64,000 nt of DNA. Source: Silvibacterium bohemicum. GTDB taxonomy: Bacteria; Acidobacteriota; Terriglobia; Terriglobales; Acidobacteriaceae. The DNA lies in the NCBI RefSeq assembly GCF_001006305.1, contig NZ_LBHJ01000012.1, forward strand, positions 470,231 through 534,230. Direction: 5' to 3'. Numbering within the stretch: the first letter of the stretch is position 1; each line of letters opens with the position of its first letter. Shown in pieces: positions 1-8,325 of this stretch. The translations under genes were made by a program, and so were the position numbers. The notes under the pieces were generated by a model. The model saw only the letters and a list, made by a program, of their open reading frames with translations, was not told the DNA's origin and did no database searches.

Positions 1-261
1 ACAGCGGTGTCCTACCGATTCCGGCGGATGCCAGTCGCGCCGGAAATGAACCTGCTCCAGGGAAAGATCGGTAGTTACAACGATTTCGTGACCAGCCGGA
101 GGCCGCAAAATCGCGCAGTCATCGCCGATTCCCAGCCGCAGGCCGCCGCCACCTGACCGGCCGGCACGGGAGCGGATGGCCGCGATCAGAGCCCGCTCGC
201 CGCTCTCGTGAGAAATGTGCTGCTTCACGTTCCTTTGGTTATTGGAAGACGTTTTTGCCAT
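1..261 (-). CDS. thiL: Thiamine-monophosphate kinase, N-terminal part (cut by window edge)
   Basis: Reading the minus strand from the ATG at 261 gives 87 codons that run off the window edge at base 1. Residues 16-40 (GERALIAAIRSR) resemble the usual ThiL N-terminus. Residues 44-70 carry the GIGDDCAIL motif followed by VVTTDLSLEQVHF, matching the ThiL pattern GDDxAVL...VVTTDxLVEGVHF, in which the aspartates bind Mg-ATP. PPESVGHR continues the family pattern. ThiL phosphorylates thiamine monophosphate to thiamine pyrophosphate in the cytosol. Only the N-terminal quarter is visible. The related PurM/HypE kinases share the fold, but the VVTTD...HF spacing favours ThiL. The start is the first ATG; no strong Shine-Dalgarno is visible. 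Confidence 0.85.
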   Translation of the reverse strand, partial: MAKTSSNNQRNVKQHISHESGERALIAAIRSRAGRSGGGGLRLGIGDDCAILRPPAGHEIVVTTDLSLEQVHFRRDWHPPESVGHRC

Positions 262-576
262 GGCACTCGCTAGCATAGCGCGGCCAACACCCGTCTGGCA
301 TTTCTACCAGCGTGGAGGGTTAATAATAGTGAAATGAATTGTTTAGCGGAATCCGGAGGCCGGCAGAGCAACAACCTGGAGACAAAAATCTTACCTGCAA
401 ATGTCCGCCATTCGGTTGACCCGCCTGAGGCCAACTGCTAGCTTCAATAAAAGATCAGGAAAATTATCGAAGCTAACACCCGATCGAGCAGGGCTCTCCT
501 CGAACCTTTGAGTATTTCTCGGGCGAGAGAGTTTCCTGAATGTGACGAAAAAATCTGATTTACCCGTAGGTAGCAC
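262..576. other. Divergent intergenic region thiL / M23 peptidase
   Basis: These 315 bases separate two divergent genes and must carry both promoters. I see no convincing -35/-10 pair, no palindrome and no small gene with a credible ribosome site. Reading frames that cross it extend into the neighbouring gene out of frame. Confidence 0.5.
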
Positions 577-1533
577 TTGCGCAGACGTTATTACATCATC
601 TTTGTCGCGTCGGAAGAGAACGGCAAACTCCGCAAGATCCCGGTCCCTTTGCATTACGCATACGTATTCGCGGCAGCCGCCATCGTCGGCGTATTCACCA
701 TCACCGGCATGGCCGGCTCCTATAGCCGAATGCTTTTGAAGACCGCCAGCTTCAACCAGATTCGCTCCCAGCACGAGGCGCTGCGCAAGGATTATCAGCA
801 GTTGGAGCAGGTCGCGCACCAGAAAGAGGTGCAGGCCGCATCGCTTGGCTCGCTGGCCAGCGAAGTGACCGCTCTCTATGGCTTGAAGCAGAGCAAGCTC
901 GCCAAGAGCGCGGCCACAGCCCCGACGGTTTCTGTCGATACCAATGGAAACTTCACCGACGCTGCCTATACCGCGAGTCTCGACCAGTTAGCCTCGCTGC
1001 GCACCACTGCGCTATCCGGGCGGCTGTCGCGGGCCTTCGAGATCGGCCTCTCGCCCAACAGCAATGGCGGAGACAGCTGGCTGAATCTCGCCGACGCGCC
1101 CTCTCTCTGGCCGGTAGTCGGTCCCATCACCAGCTCTTTCGGCGAGCGTCAGGATCCGTTCAATGGGGAAGGCGCCTTTCACTCCGGCATCGATATCTCC
1201 TCGAGCTTTGGCCAGCCGGTACGCGCCACTGCCGACGGCATAGTGATTACGGCAGGCTTGGCCAGCGGCTACGGGCGCGAAATCCTGGTCGATCACGGCA
1301 ACGGAATTCAGACTCTCTACGGCCATCTCTCCGGGTTTGCCATCACCTCCGGCGAGCAGGTCAAGCGCGGCCAGATCATCGGCTACGTCGGAACCAGCGG
1401 ACGCAGCACCGGTCCGCACCTGCACTACGAAGTCCGCATCCGGAACACTCCGGTGAATCCGCACAAGTACCTGCGCGAGACCATGGACCAACTGGCCAGC
1501 GCCAACGGCGGCCAAAGCGGTATCGGGAACTAG
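577..1533 (+). CDS. M23-family (LytM/NlpD-like) murein endopeptidase, membrane-anchored
   Basis: 318 aa. Residues 1-22 are a short basic cytoplasmic tail, about 25-48 a membrane segment, 58-105 a Gln/Glu-rich likely coiled coil, and 175-300 the M23 peptidase domain. The zinc ligands of the family are present: H202 and D206 in FHSGID and H281/H283 in HLHYE. The glycine-rich core (GYGREILVDHGNG, LYGHLSG) is normal. The protein should face the periplasm and cleave peptidoglycan crosslinks, or act as a divisome activator if inactive; the intact ligands favour activity. The first codon is TTG (577), preceded by GTAGGTAG at a plausible distance; no ATG gives the conserved N-terminus. It looks like a single-gene unit ending before the hairpin at 1671. 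Confidence 0.85.
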   Translation: MRRRYYIIFVASEENGKLRKIPVPLHYAYVFAAAAIVGVFTITGMAGSYSRMLLKTASFNQIRSQHEALRKDYQQLEQVAHQKEVQAASLGSLASEVTALYGLKQSKLAKSAATAPTVSVDTNGNFTDAAYTASLDQLASLRTTALSGRLSRAFEIGLSPNSNGGDSWLNLADAPSLWPVVGPITSSFGERQDPFNGEGAFHSGIDISSSFGQPVRATADGIVITAGLASGYGREILVDHGNGIQTLYGHLSGFAITSGEQVKRGQIIGYVGTSGRSTGPHLHYEVRIRNTPVNPHKYLRETMDQLASANGGQSGIGN

Positions 1534-1670
1534 CCGTTCGGGCACACGCGCTTCGCGCCATGACGAACTTACTCTAGGCATGGCATCTCTGTGAGGAATT
1601 TAGACCGTCACAGTACACCGGGTGCCCCGCATCTCGCTTTTGAGATGTGGGAATTAGCTAAACACAATTT

Positions 1671-1716
1671 CAAGAAAGACAAAGGCCGCCCCAAAAGGCG
1701 GCCTCTGTCTTTCTTG
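1671..1716. terminator. Bidirectional hairpin between convergent genes
   Basis: A 20-bp stem with one mismatch (1671-1690 with 1697-1716) and a 6-base loop lies between the M23 gene on the plus strand and the sorbosone-dehydrogenase-like gene on the minus strand. The stem base is A/T-rich (CAAGAAAG...CTTTCTTG), so both directions get a short T tract. It probably terminates both genes. Confidence 0.75.
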
Positions 1717-1727
1717 ACTAACGAAGC

Positions 1728-3056
1728 TTACTGCCCGGCGTAGGTCACGTGCCAGATCGACCCCGACCCGTCATCAGTCACGAACAGGGAGCCGTCTTCA
1801 CCTACGGTCACGCCTACCGGGCGTCCCCATACGTGTCCATCGTCCGTGGTGAAGCCGGTGAGGAAGTCCTCATACGCGCCGGTTGCCTTGCCGTCGTGCA
1901 AGGGAACGCGGATCACCTCATAGCCGGCCCGAGCTGCCTTGTTCCACGATCCATGCTCCGCCGCGAAGGCGTCGCCTTTGTAGGAGGCAGGGAATTCTGA
2001 TCCCTCGTAGAAGGTCATTTCGAGGGAGGCAAAGTGCGGCTGCAGCAGGACGTCCGGCACCAGAATCTTGCCCTTCAGCTCCGGATGCTTTCCTTCGTGC
2101 CGCGGGTCCTGATTGCTGCCCATGTAGTACCAGGGCCAGCCGTAGAAGCCGCCCTCCTGGACATGCGTGATGTAGTCCGGAACCAGGTTGTCGCCGAGCA
2201 TGTCGCGCTCGTTGGTCGAGCACCACAGCTGTCCGGTCGTCGGATTGATCGCCTCACCTACGCAGTTGCGGATTCCAGAGGCGTAGACCTTGGTGAACTT
2301 GCCTTCCGGAGTGAACTCGAGCACGTCGGCGCGGTGGAATTCCTCTGGATGTGTGTCGGAGTCATCCACGTTGGAGTGCGAACCCACCGAGACGAACATT
2401 CTTTTGCCGTCCTTCGAGAAAACGACGTCGCGCGTCCAGTGGCCTCCGCCGCGCAGCTTGCCGCCGCCGGGCAGGTCGGCCAGCTTCTCCGGCGCTGCTG
2501 ACGCCTTCAGATCGCCATTCTTATAGGGAAAGCGAACGACGGCATCGGTGTTTCCGACATACACCCACTTTGGATTCGGTCCCGCCGGATAAAACGCGAT
2601 ACCGAACGGCTGGCTCAGGTTCTCGGCAAAGGTGGAAACCTCTTTGGGCTTGCCGTCGGCGTCGACACCGCGAAAGACCATGATCTTGTTGGAGTAGCTG
2701 ATGGCGACAAACAGGTCGCCGTTGGGAGCTTTACGGATCAGCCGCGGCTGATCGAGCCCGGTGTAGTACAGGCTCACCTTGAACCCATTGGGAGCTTGCG
2801 GCATGGCGCCGTCCGGCCGCTTGACCATCGGAGCGCCGTTATCTACGCCCTTGGTGGCGTAGGGAGCGGGCAGGTCGGCAACGGTAAGCTTGCGGGCGGT
2901 TCCCGGCTTTTCCTTGGTGTAGTCAGTGAACGCGTCTTGCCCGGTGAGTGGTTTGGCGGTTGAATCCTGGGCTATGAGCGGCTGGATGGTACAGAGCAAC
3001 AACCCCAGAGCGATGGGGGCGATCTGCAGATATCGGGTCGAGTGATTCCTCGGCAT
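1728..3056 (-). CDS. Secreted sorbosone dehydrogenase-family / PQQ-type sugar dehydrogenase
   Basis: 442 aa. Residues 1-30 form a signal peptide ending near LIAQ. The rest is a six-bladed beta-propeller of the soluble glucose/L-sorbosone dehydrogenase type: GFKVSLYYTGLDQPRLIRKAPNGDLFVAIS, then SQPFGIAFYPAG, HWTRDVVFSKDGKRMFVSVGS, GIRNCVGEAINPTTGQLW and ending GRPVGVTVGEDGSLFVTDDGSGSIWHV. Such proteins oxidise aldose or sorbosone-like sugars in the periplasm using PQQ. No pqq gene is in the window, so cofactor supply is unknown. The start has a good ribosome site (GGAGGA). Acidobacteria carry many paralogues, so the substrate cannot be named from sequence. Confidence 0.85.
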   Translation of the reverse strand: MPRNHSTRYLQIAPIALGLLLCTIQPLIAQDSTAKPLTGQDAFTDYTKEKPGTARKLTVADLPAPYATKGVDNGAPMVKRPDGAMPQAPNGFKVSLYYTGLDQPRLIRKAPNGDLFVAISYSNKIMVFRGVDADGKPKEVSTFAENLSQPFGIAFYPAGPNPKWVYVGNTDAVVRFPYKNGDLKASAAPEKLADLPGGGKLRGGGHWTRDVVFSKDGKRMFVSVGSHSNVDDSDTHPEEFHRADVLEFTPEGKFTKVYASGIRNCVGEAINPTTGQLWCSTNERDMLGDNLVPDYITHVQEGGFYGWPWYYMGSNQDPRHEGKHPELKGKILVPDVLLQPHFASLEMTFYEGSEFPASYKGDAFAAEHGSWNKAARAGYEVIRVPLHDGKATGAYEDFLTGFTTDDGHVWGRPVGVTVGEDGSLFVTDDGSGSIWHVTYAGQ

Positions 3057-3203
3057 GCATTCCTCCGTGAAGCTAGTCAGACATTTGAGAGGTTAAAAGA
3101 GCAGATGGCAGCTTGGATGAAGAACGTTTTCTGGAGAGAAGCCTAAACGCACGCAGCGCCAGCTGTCACTTTTTGGACGAGCCACGCCGATCAATGGACG
3201 CCT

Positions 3204-4220
3204 TTAATTTTGCCCCGGCGGTCGGTTTCGGGATTCCCCTTCGTTCTGCAGCTCTACCGGCGCACTCACCAGCTTCTGCAGCAGCCCGGACGGGATACTT
3301 GCCGTCAACACCGCCCGGTTGCGGTGATGCTCGATCTGAGCGCTGTCCAGCAACGCCTTGGTGTCGGGATCAACTGCGCCTGCCTGCGCTCCGTCTTCGG
3401 CGCTGCGCACGAAATTGAGCAGCGTGCCGATGGAATCCGCAGAAGTTTTCGCGGCGGCTTCGTTCGGTGCAATCTCCTCGACGCGCAGCCGGGTTTTGCC
3501 GGTCCAGCTTAGCGAGGCCACGAAGGTCGCGTCCAACGTGAGCGGCAATGACATGCCCATCACCTGGAGATTGCCGCTTTCATCGCCCAGCGGAAGCCCG
3601 ATCTGCCCGATGCCCCAGGCGAGTGATAGCAGCGGCACGTCTGCATAATGGCTGGCCAGCACGGACGATCCGGTAAACGGCAACGCTGCGGTCTTGTAGC
3701 GATCCAGAATTGAATGAATCTGCTCTTCGGACGGCGTATTGCTCACTGCGACCATGTCGTATCCGAGCAGCGCTACGCGCACGGTGCGTCCCTCGTTGGG
3801 GATGTTGTAAATCTCGTGATCGGCGTAGGTATCGGTCGACGCCGCCACTCCCTGCAGATAGTGGGCCAGCCGCCTGCCGTCGAAATGGCCCACGAAGACC
3901 TCGGAGAACGCTACCGGGCCATTCGGGCCTTTGGGATTCGGCATGCGATGCAGTGCGAAGGCCGCTTCATCCAGGTCGCGCTCCGGCTGGATGCCGGTGG
4001 CGTCGATGAACTGCTGGTAGTCGGGGGCTTGCTGTACCGGATGCTTCTCCAGATGGGTTGCCGCGCGCAGCGGCCGCAGATTGAGGTAAACAATGCCATC
4101 GGATTCGGGAAGCAGGCGGGCAGCCTCCGGAGGCGCTTTTTTGCGGAGGTAAATGGCGCCGCACAACAGCAGCAAGAAAACAGCAACGATAGTGATCGTG
4201 AGCCTGGTGCGGCGATGCAT
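3204..4220 (-). CDS. Conserved membrane-anchored protein of unknown function
   Basis: 338 aa. One membrane segment at about residues 9-27 (TITIVAVFLLLLCGAIYL) is followed by a long extracytoplasmic part. The opening LLPESDGIVYLNLRPLRAATHLEK resembles the start of DUF3352-like proteins found in acidobacteria and other bacteria, and the repeated two-lobe layout fits that impression, but I cannot assign a function. No enzyme motif, metal site or lipobox is visible. The C-terminus is polar and disordered-looking (EGESRNRPPGQN). The gene stands alone, 147 bases upstream (on the minus strand) of the sorbosone-dehydrogenase-like gene, and its own ribosome site is weak. Confidence 0.7.
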   Translation of the reverse strand: MHRRTRLTITIVAVFLLLLCGAIYLRKKAPPEAARLLPESDGIVYLNLRPLRAATHLEKHPVQQAPDYQQFIDATGIQPERDLDEAAFALHRMPNPKGPNGPVAFSEVFVGHFDGRRLAHYLQGVAASTDTYADHEIYNIPNEGRTVRVALLGYDMVAVSNTPSEEQIHSILDRYKTAALPFTGSSVLASHYADVPLLSLAWGIGQIGLPLGDESGNLQVMGMSLPLTLDATFVASLSWTGKTRLRVEEIAPNEAAAKTSADSIGTLLNFVRSAEDGAQAGAVDPDTKALLDSAQIEHHRNRAVLTASIPSGLLQKLVSAPVELQNEGESRNRPPGQN

Positions 4221-4403
4221 TCGGTCGGTAATGGCGCAACGGCCCCGCTTCGGTCCGTGCTTCCATCATCTCATCCCGACCCTGCTTCGAGTCCAGAGCG
4301 AGTTTTCGAGTGAAAAGAAGAAAAGATACTGGCTACTCAGAGCTCGATCCTCTGCTCCTCACAGAAAAACGCCACGAAGCTGGGAACATTCACTTGGAGT
4401 TTT

Positions 4404-4901
4404 CTAAGCAAATCTTCCAGCGGAATACCTATGTTTTGAGCCTGTTCGCCTTAATTTCCGAGCGACGATCCCAGGGGCCAGCTCATACAGGTGAATGGGG
4501 AATGTAGATGGACCTTTGCGTTCAATTCCCCACGGCTGCAGAAAACTCGCCGGAAAATCTTTCGCGTTGTAGGTCACGATTAACTTGGTTCCCGAACTAA
4601 CCGCAGCTGCTAGAACGTGGCGATCTTTAGGATCATTTTTCATCAGGTCGATGAGTGGCTCGAAACCTTCTATCCAGGCCTCAGGGAAATGCGCGCGGAG
4701 CGTATCTACCCGATGTTTTGCCTGAGCGGGTGTTTTCTTCCATGGCTCGCCAGTGAGATTGCGGGTGACTTCAGCCATGATTTCATTCGACCATTTTGGA
4801 AGATAAAGCCGAGGTGTCTCTGCCATTCGCAGAAGCGTGTCCGCCAAAGGCATAGGCGGGAGAACACACGCATCCAGAACAGCAGGGTAATCGGCTTTCA
4901 C
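4404..4901 (-). CDS. PIN-domain toxin (VapC-like RNase)
   Basis: 165 aa. The N-terminal DACVLPP with D10, the central acidic stretch and the C-terminal DPKDRHVLAAAV ... LIVTYNAKDFP are hallmarks of the PIN fold: four acidic residues that bind Mg/Mn for RNA cleavage. It overlaps the upstream HTH gene by 4 bases (4898-4901), the typical translational coupling of toxin-antitoxin pairs with the antitoxin first. The antitoxin here is of the excisionase/MerR-like HTH type and not the usual VapB. The toxin is slightly longer than classical VapC (about 130 aa) because of a C-terminal extension after residue 140. Confidence 0.8.
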   Translation of the reverse strand: MKADYPAVLDACVLPPMPLADTLLRMAETPRLYLPKWSNEIMAEVTRNLTGEPWKKTPAQAKHRVDTLRAHFPEAWIEGFEPLIDLMKNDPKDRHVLAAAVSSGTKLIVTYNAKDFPASFLQPWGIERKGPSTFPIHLYELAPGIVARKLRRTGSKHRYSAGRFA

Positions 4902-5353
4902 TCGTCGCTTTCTCCTTCGGGTATTCCGGTCCCTTCGTAGGCGCCAGCCTCAAATTCTTTTTGGGCGAGCTTATTTAATGCAGTCCGGCGTTCAGCATCT
5001 CTCTTTTTCTGAAAAGCGACCAAATCTTTTAATAAAATCCGACGGTGTTGTCCGACTCTCTGAAATGGGATAACGCCGGCTTCCAACAGCTTGATAAGGT
5101 GCGGTCGCGAAAACCCAAGAAGGTTTGCGGCAGACTGTGTTGTGAGTTGCTGTTTTTCGGGAATGATCGTGATTGCACGGCCGGCGCGCATATTCCGGAC
5201 CACATCTTTCAGAATTTGATACACGCTTTCCGGTAGGTCGAGCCGTTCTCCATCAGATCCAAATAAAGCAGGGGCTCCTAGCTGCAGAACGCGGTGGAGT
5301 TCCTGTATTTGTTCTTCTTCGGATGGAGGCATCGTGATCGTAGAGCCAAGCAT
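4898..5353 (-). CDS. HTH antitoxin (excisionase-family DNA-binding) partner of the PIN toxin
   Basis: About 151 aa. Residues 65-115 carry a winged-helix excisionase-type HTH (LTTQSAANLLGFSRPHLIKLLEAGVIPFQRVGQHRRILLKDL). The rest is charged, with a C-terminal tail (GTGIPEGESDE) likely to bind the toxin. An upstream in-frame GTG at 5368 would add five residues, but the GGAGGT inside that extension lies seven bases before the ATG at 5353 and is a textbook ribosome site, so I place the start at 5353. The protein should neutralise the PIN toxin and repress its own promoter, which lies in the divergent gap to the ArsR gene. Confidence 0.78.
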   Translation of the reverse strand: MLGSTITMPPSEEEQIQELHRVLQLGAPALFGSDGERLDLPESVYQILKDVVRNMRAGRAITIIPEKQQLTTQSAANLLGFSRPHLIKLLEAGVIPFQRVGQHRRILLKDLVAFQKKRDAERRTALNKLAQKEFEAGAYEGTGIPEGESDE

Positions 5354-5569
5354 CGTTTTTACCTCCACGAGACATAGTAATTGTTATTCGAAATAATCGC
5401 AACAACCGATTTATTCGAAACGCGCGAAACAAGGGCCACCAGCACAAGCAGCCGGCCATGGCGGGGTGTGCGGACGGGAAGGGGGCGACTCACATCTGGC
5501 TGGATAAAACCAGATCTGGCCCGGACGAATCCGAGCCGCCTCTCCGTGCATCACGCTAAGATCGATCCC

Positions 5570-5869
5570 ATGCCGGTTGCAAAACAACTCGCGCTCACCG
5601 AAGAGCAGGTTCTGCTTATTGGCAAGGCTCTCGCCGATCCTCGCCGCTACGAGATCCTCAAGCGATTGAGCGATCACGAGCGCGGGATGGAGTGCAGCTC
5701 GGTACGCGACTGTTTCGACATCAGTCCGGCCACGCTTTCCCACCACATGAAAGAGCTGGAGGTCGCCGGACTTGTCCAGTCGGTGCGAAAGGGAAAGTTC
5801 GTCAGCTACCTCGTGCGCCGCGAGATGCTAGACGCCTACCTCCGCCGTCTCCAAGCCGATCTGGGCTAG
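5570..5869 (+). CDS. ArsR-family transcriptional repressor
   Basis: 99 aa. A winged-helix fold is clear: ALADPRRYEILKRLSDHE, then the recognition region SPATLSHHMKELEVAGLVQSVRKGKFVSYLV. The SHHMKELE...GLV wing matches the ArsR family. The only cysteine is C46 (MECSSVRDCFD has a second at C53), outside the classical ELCVCD arsenic motif, so the ligand may not be a metal. Open frame continues upstream to 5381 but without a ribosome site; the ATG at 5570 gives the family-typical length. The SDR gene follows 104 bases downstream with two palindromes between, which suggests repression of that gene. Confidence 0.82.
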   Translation: MPVAKQLALTEEQVLLIGKALADPRRYEILKRLSDHERGMECSSVRDCFDISPATLSHHMKELEVAGLVQSVRKGKFVSYLVRREMLDAYLRRLQADLG

Positions 5870-5924
5870 CATTCACAGAATTTTCCCCGGCGCCGTGAAT
5901 CTTATGTCTTCCCGGCTCATCAAT

Positions 5925-5956
5925 TCGATAGTTATCGAAATGTCGAATTGATTCGA
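5925..5956. promoter_or_regulatory. Two tandem operator-like palindromes upstream of the SDR gene
   Basis: TCGATA-GT-TATCGA (5925-5938) and TCGAAT-TG-ATTCGA (5943-5956) are both perfect 6-2-6 inverted repeats with the same TCGA ends, spaced 18 bases centre to centre. They lie just before the ribosome site (AGGAG at 5962) of the SDR gene and downstream of the ArsR-family gene. This is what an ArsR-type dimer operator looks like. Which regulator binds is inferred from adjacency. Confidence 0.65.
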
Positions 5957-5973
5957 TAGCCAGGAGAATTCTT

Positions 5974-6723
5974 ATGAGCAAGCTGACAGGTAAGGTCGCC
6001 GTCGTAACCGGCGCGTCGAAGGGTATCGGAGCCGACATCGCCAAGGGATTGGCTGCAGAGGGTGCGTCGGTAGTGGTGAACTACTCGTCCAGCAAAGAAG
6101 GCGCCGATCGCGTGGTCTCCGAGATCACCGGTAAGGGCGGTAAAGCTGTAGCAGTTCAGGGCAGCGTGGCCAACGGTGCCGATGTGAAGAAGATCTTCGC
6201 CGAAACCAAAAAGGCATTCGGCAAGCTCGACATCCTGGTGAACAACGCAGGTGTCTATGCTTTCTCGCCGCTCGATCAGATTACTGAGGAGCACTTCCAT
6301 CACATCTTCAACACCAACGTCCTCGGCCTGCTGCTGGCCACCAAAGAAGCGGAGACGCTCTTCCCCGCAGAGGGCGGAAGCATTATCAACATTGGCTCGG
6401 TGGTGAGCACGCTTACCCCGCCCACCTCCGCTGTCTACACCGCAACCAAGGGCGCGGTCGATGCGATCACGCGCGTGCTCTCGAAGGAGCTTGGCCCGAA
6501 GAAGATCCGCGTCAACTCCATCAACCCTGGCATGATCGAGACCGAAGGCACGCACACCGCGGGCTTCATCGGCAGCGACTTTCAGAAGAACATCGAAGCC
6601 ACTGCGCCGCTTGGCCGCATCGGTCAGGTGAAGGACGTAACTCCGGTTGCAGTCTTCCTTGCCTCTGACGACTCGGCATGGCTTACCGGCGAGCTGATCG
6701 CCGTATCCGGCGGCCACCGGTAA
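5974..6723 (+). CDS. Short-chain dehydrogenase/reductase (glucose 1-dehydrogenase / FabG-like)
   Basis: 249 aa classical SDR. The NAD(P) motif TGASKGIG is at residues 12-19, NNAG near 90, and the catalytic Ser-Tyr-Lys set is in INIGSVVSTLTPPTSAVYTATKG (Tyr and Lys in YTATK). The C-terminus LASDDSAWLTGELIAVSGGHR is typical. The residues after the first strand (NYSSSKEGAD) suggest NADP preference. It has a strong ribosome site (AGGAG). The palindromic operators upstream and the ArsR gene before it suggest a small inducible regulator/reductase unit. The substrate cannot be read from sequence; family members reduce ketones, aldehydes or 3-oxoacyl groups. Confidence 0.88.
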   Translation: MSKLTGKVAVVTGASKGIGADIAKGLAAEGASVVVNYSSSKEGADRVVSEITGKGGKAVAVQGSVANGADVKKIFAETKKAFGKLDILVNNAGVYAFSPLDQITEEHFHHIFNTNVLGLLLATKEAETLFPAEGGSIINIGSVVSTLTPPTSAVYTATKGAVDAITRVLSKELGPKKIRVNSINPGMIETEGTHTAGFIGSDFQKNIEATAPLGRIGQVKDVTPVAVFLASDDSAWLTGELIAVSGGHR

Positions 6724-6745
6724 TCGAAATACCGTTCGCCTCGTG

Positions 6746-6774
6746 ACTGCAGCCCGCGTCTTGCGGGCTGCAGT
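6746..6774 (+). terminator. Hairpin after the SDR gene
   Basis: A perfect 12-bp stem (6746-6757 with 6763-6774, ACTGCAGCCCGC) with a GTCTT loop lies 23 bases after the SDR stop, followed by a weakly T-rich stretch. It is a likely intrinsic terminator. Confidence 0.7.
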
Positions 6775-7080
6775 TGTTGTAAGTCGGATAGTAACTATGG
6801 GCAGTTACATCTCGGAGGGTCCGTATCGGCTTCTTGATGAATCGGAGCTGAGCACCCGCACACGGAAACTCCCACTCCGGGCGCGCCTGCGCTATCCTCG
6901 TTGCAGAGCAGTGATGCGAACCTCGGTTCACCCAACCCCGAAGAGTTAGAGTGGTTCTCCTGCAGGTGCACAAGAGGGGAATCGAACCTGACACAGCTTC
7001 TTCGTTGAGAAGAGCTGTACGGACCTGCTCGTATTAGTAAAGGGAGTGGCGCGGGCTTTTGATTTCGCCTGCGAATCGTT
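6775..7080. other. Intergenic region before the protein kinase gene
   Basis: About 306 bases with no credible gene on either strand and no clear repeat. The kinase start at 7081 has no obvious Shine-Dalgarno, so its transcript may be leaderless or start close to the ATG. Confidence 0.5.
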
Positions 7081-8202
7081 ATGGCCTTTGAAATCGGACA
7101 ACGCGTCGGGGACTACGAAATCGTAGGCATCCTGGGCAAGGGCGGTCTTGGCCAGGTGTACGAGGCTTCCCATGTCATCTCCCAGCGCCGCGAAGCGCTC
7201 AAGGCTTTGCTGACGCAAGAGCGCTCCGGTGAGGAGGTAGGCGAGCGATTCCGCCGTGAGATTCAACTGCTCGGCGCTCTCAGCCACCCGAATATCGCCT
7301 CTCTCCACAACGCCTTTTATCACGACGGACAGCTAGTCATGGTCATGGAGCTAGTGAAGGGGAAAACCCTGCGCGACAAGAGCGTAAGAACGCGCATTCC
7401 CGTGCCCCAGGTTTTGCAATATACGTGCCAGGTTCTTTCTGCCCTCGACTACGCGCATCAGCGCGGCGTCGTTCATCGCGATGTGAAGCCGACCAACATC
7501 ATGATTACCGAGAATGACCAGGCCAAGCTGCTCGATTTCGGCATCGCCATCAGCGAGCGCTCCGCCGAACTCACTGCGCCCGGTTTCATGGTCGGCTCAG
7601 TGAGCTACATGTCGCCGGAGCAGATCGCCGGTGACAAGGCCACCAGCAAATCGGACATTTACGCGGTCGGCGTGATGTTGTACGAAATCCTGACCGGCCG
7701 TCTGCCCGCTAAAGGCGAGAGCAATTTCGAGATCATGCGCTCGCACTTGAGCGAGCGGCCCGTTCCTCCGCAGGAGGTCGATCCTCGCCTGCCGCAGAGC
7801 CTTTCCGTGGCCATCCTGAAGGCTCTCGAAAAGGATCCCGCCGACCGCTTTGCCACGGCGCGGGATTTTCTCGCTGCGCTCGAAGCCATTCCGCAAACGT
7901 TTATCGACGAGCTGCTTTCTTCGCCTACCCGCACCATGGCCGTGCCGAGCAGCGGTTCTTTCAACCTTGGGATTTCCGGATCACCCAGCCAGCCGCGCTC
8001 CTCGCAGGTTGCGGCTTTTCCGCTGGACGACGTGACCAAGAAGCTGGCCGTGTTTATTGGGCCTATCGCCAGCGTGCTGGTCCGTAAGCTGGCCCCCAAG
8101 TGCGCGAATCTCGACGATCTGTATAAGGAAGCGGCGATGCATATCCCTGCCGAAGTCGACCGCCAGCGCTTCCTGCGGTCGAAAGGCACAAGCCGACCGT
8201 AG
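7081..8202 (+). CDS. Serine/threonine protein kinase (Hanks type), no membrane segment
   Basis: 373 aa. Kinase domain at about residues 12-270: glycine loop GKGGLGQVYEA (19-29), a likely ATP lysine in REALKALL (K41), the catalytic loop VHRDVKPTN with D134, LLDFGIA with D152, and GSVSYMSPEQ in the activation segment. After a Ser/Pro-rich linker (about 280-315) comes a conserved-looking C-terminal piece (VFIGPIASVLVRKLAPKCANLDDLYKEAAMHIP) seen at the ends of other bacterial kinases. Most bacterial kinases of this type have a transmembrane segment; none is seen here, so it should be cytosolic. It converges on the haem/HAMP protein gene at 8326-9201; a shared pathway is possible but not shown. 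Confidence 0.92.
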   Translation: MAFEIGQRVGDYEIVGILGKGGLGQVYEASHVISQRREALKALLTQERSGEEVGERFRREIQLLGALSHPNIASLHNAFYHDGQLVMVMELVKGKTLRDKSVRTRIPVPQVLQYTCQVLSALDYAHQRGVVHRDVKPTNIMITENDQAKLLDFGIAISERSAELTAPGFMVGSVSYMSPEQIAGDKATSKSDIYAVGVMLYEILTGRLPAKGESNFEIMRSHLSERPVPPQEVDPRLPQSLSVAILKALEKDPADRFATARDFLAALEAIPQTFIDELLSSPTRTMAVPSSGSFNLGISGSPSQPRSSQVAAFPLDDVTKKLAVFIGPIASVLVRKLAPKCANLDDLYKEAAMHIPAEVDRQRFLRSKGTSRP

Positions 8203-8325
8203 TTTAGAGATTTAGAACATTTTTTCTATTACTGTATCCTCTTGGAAATTCGCTAAGTGCACCTTTTCTTGACGGAAAAGCTGCGTAAAGCGCCTCTCTT
8301 CGGTCTACACCTATAGAAAAATGCT

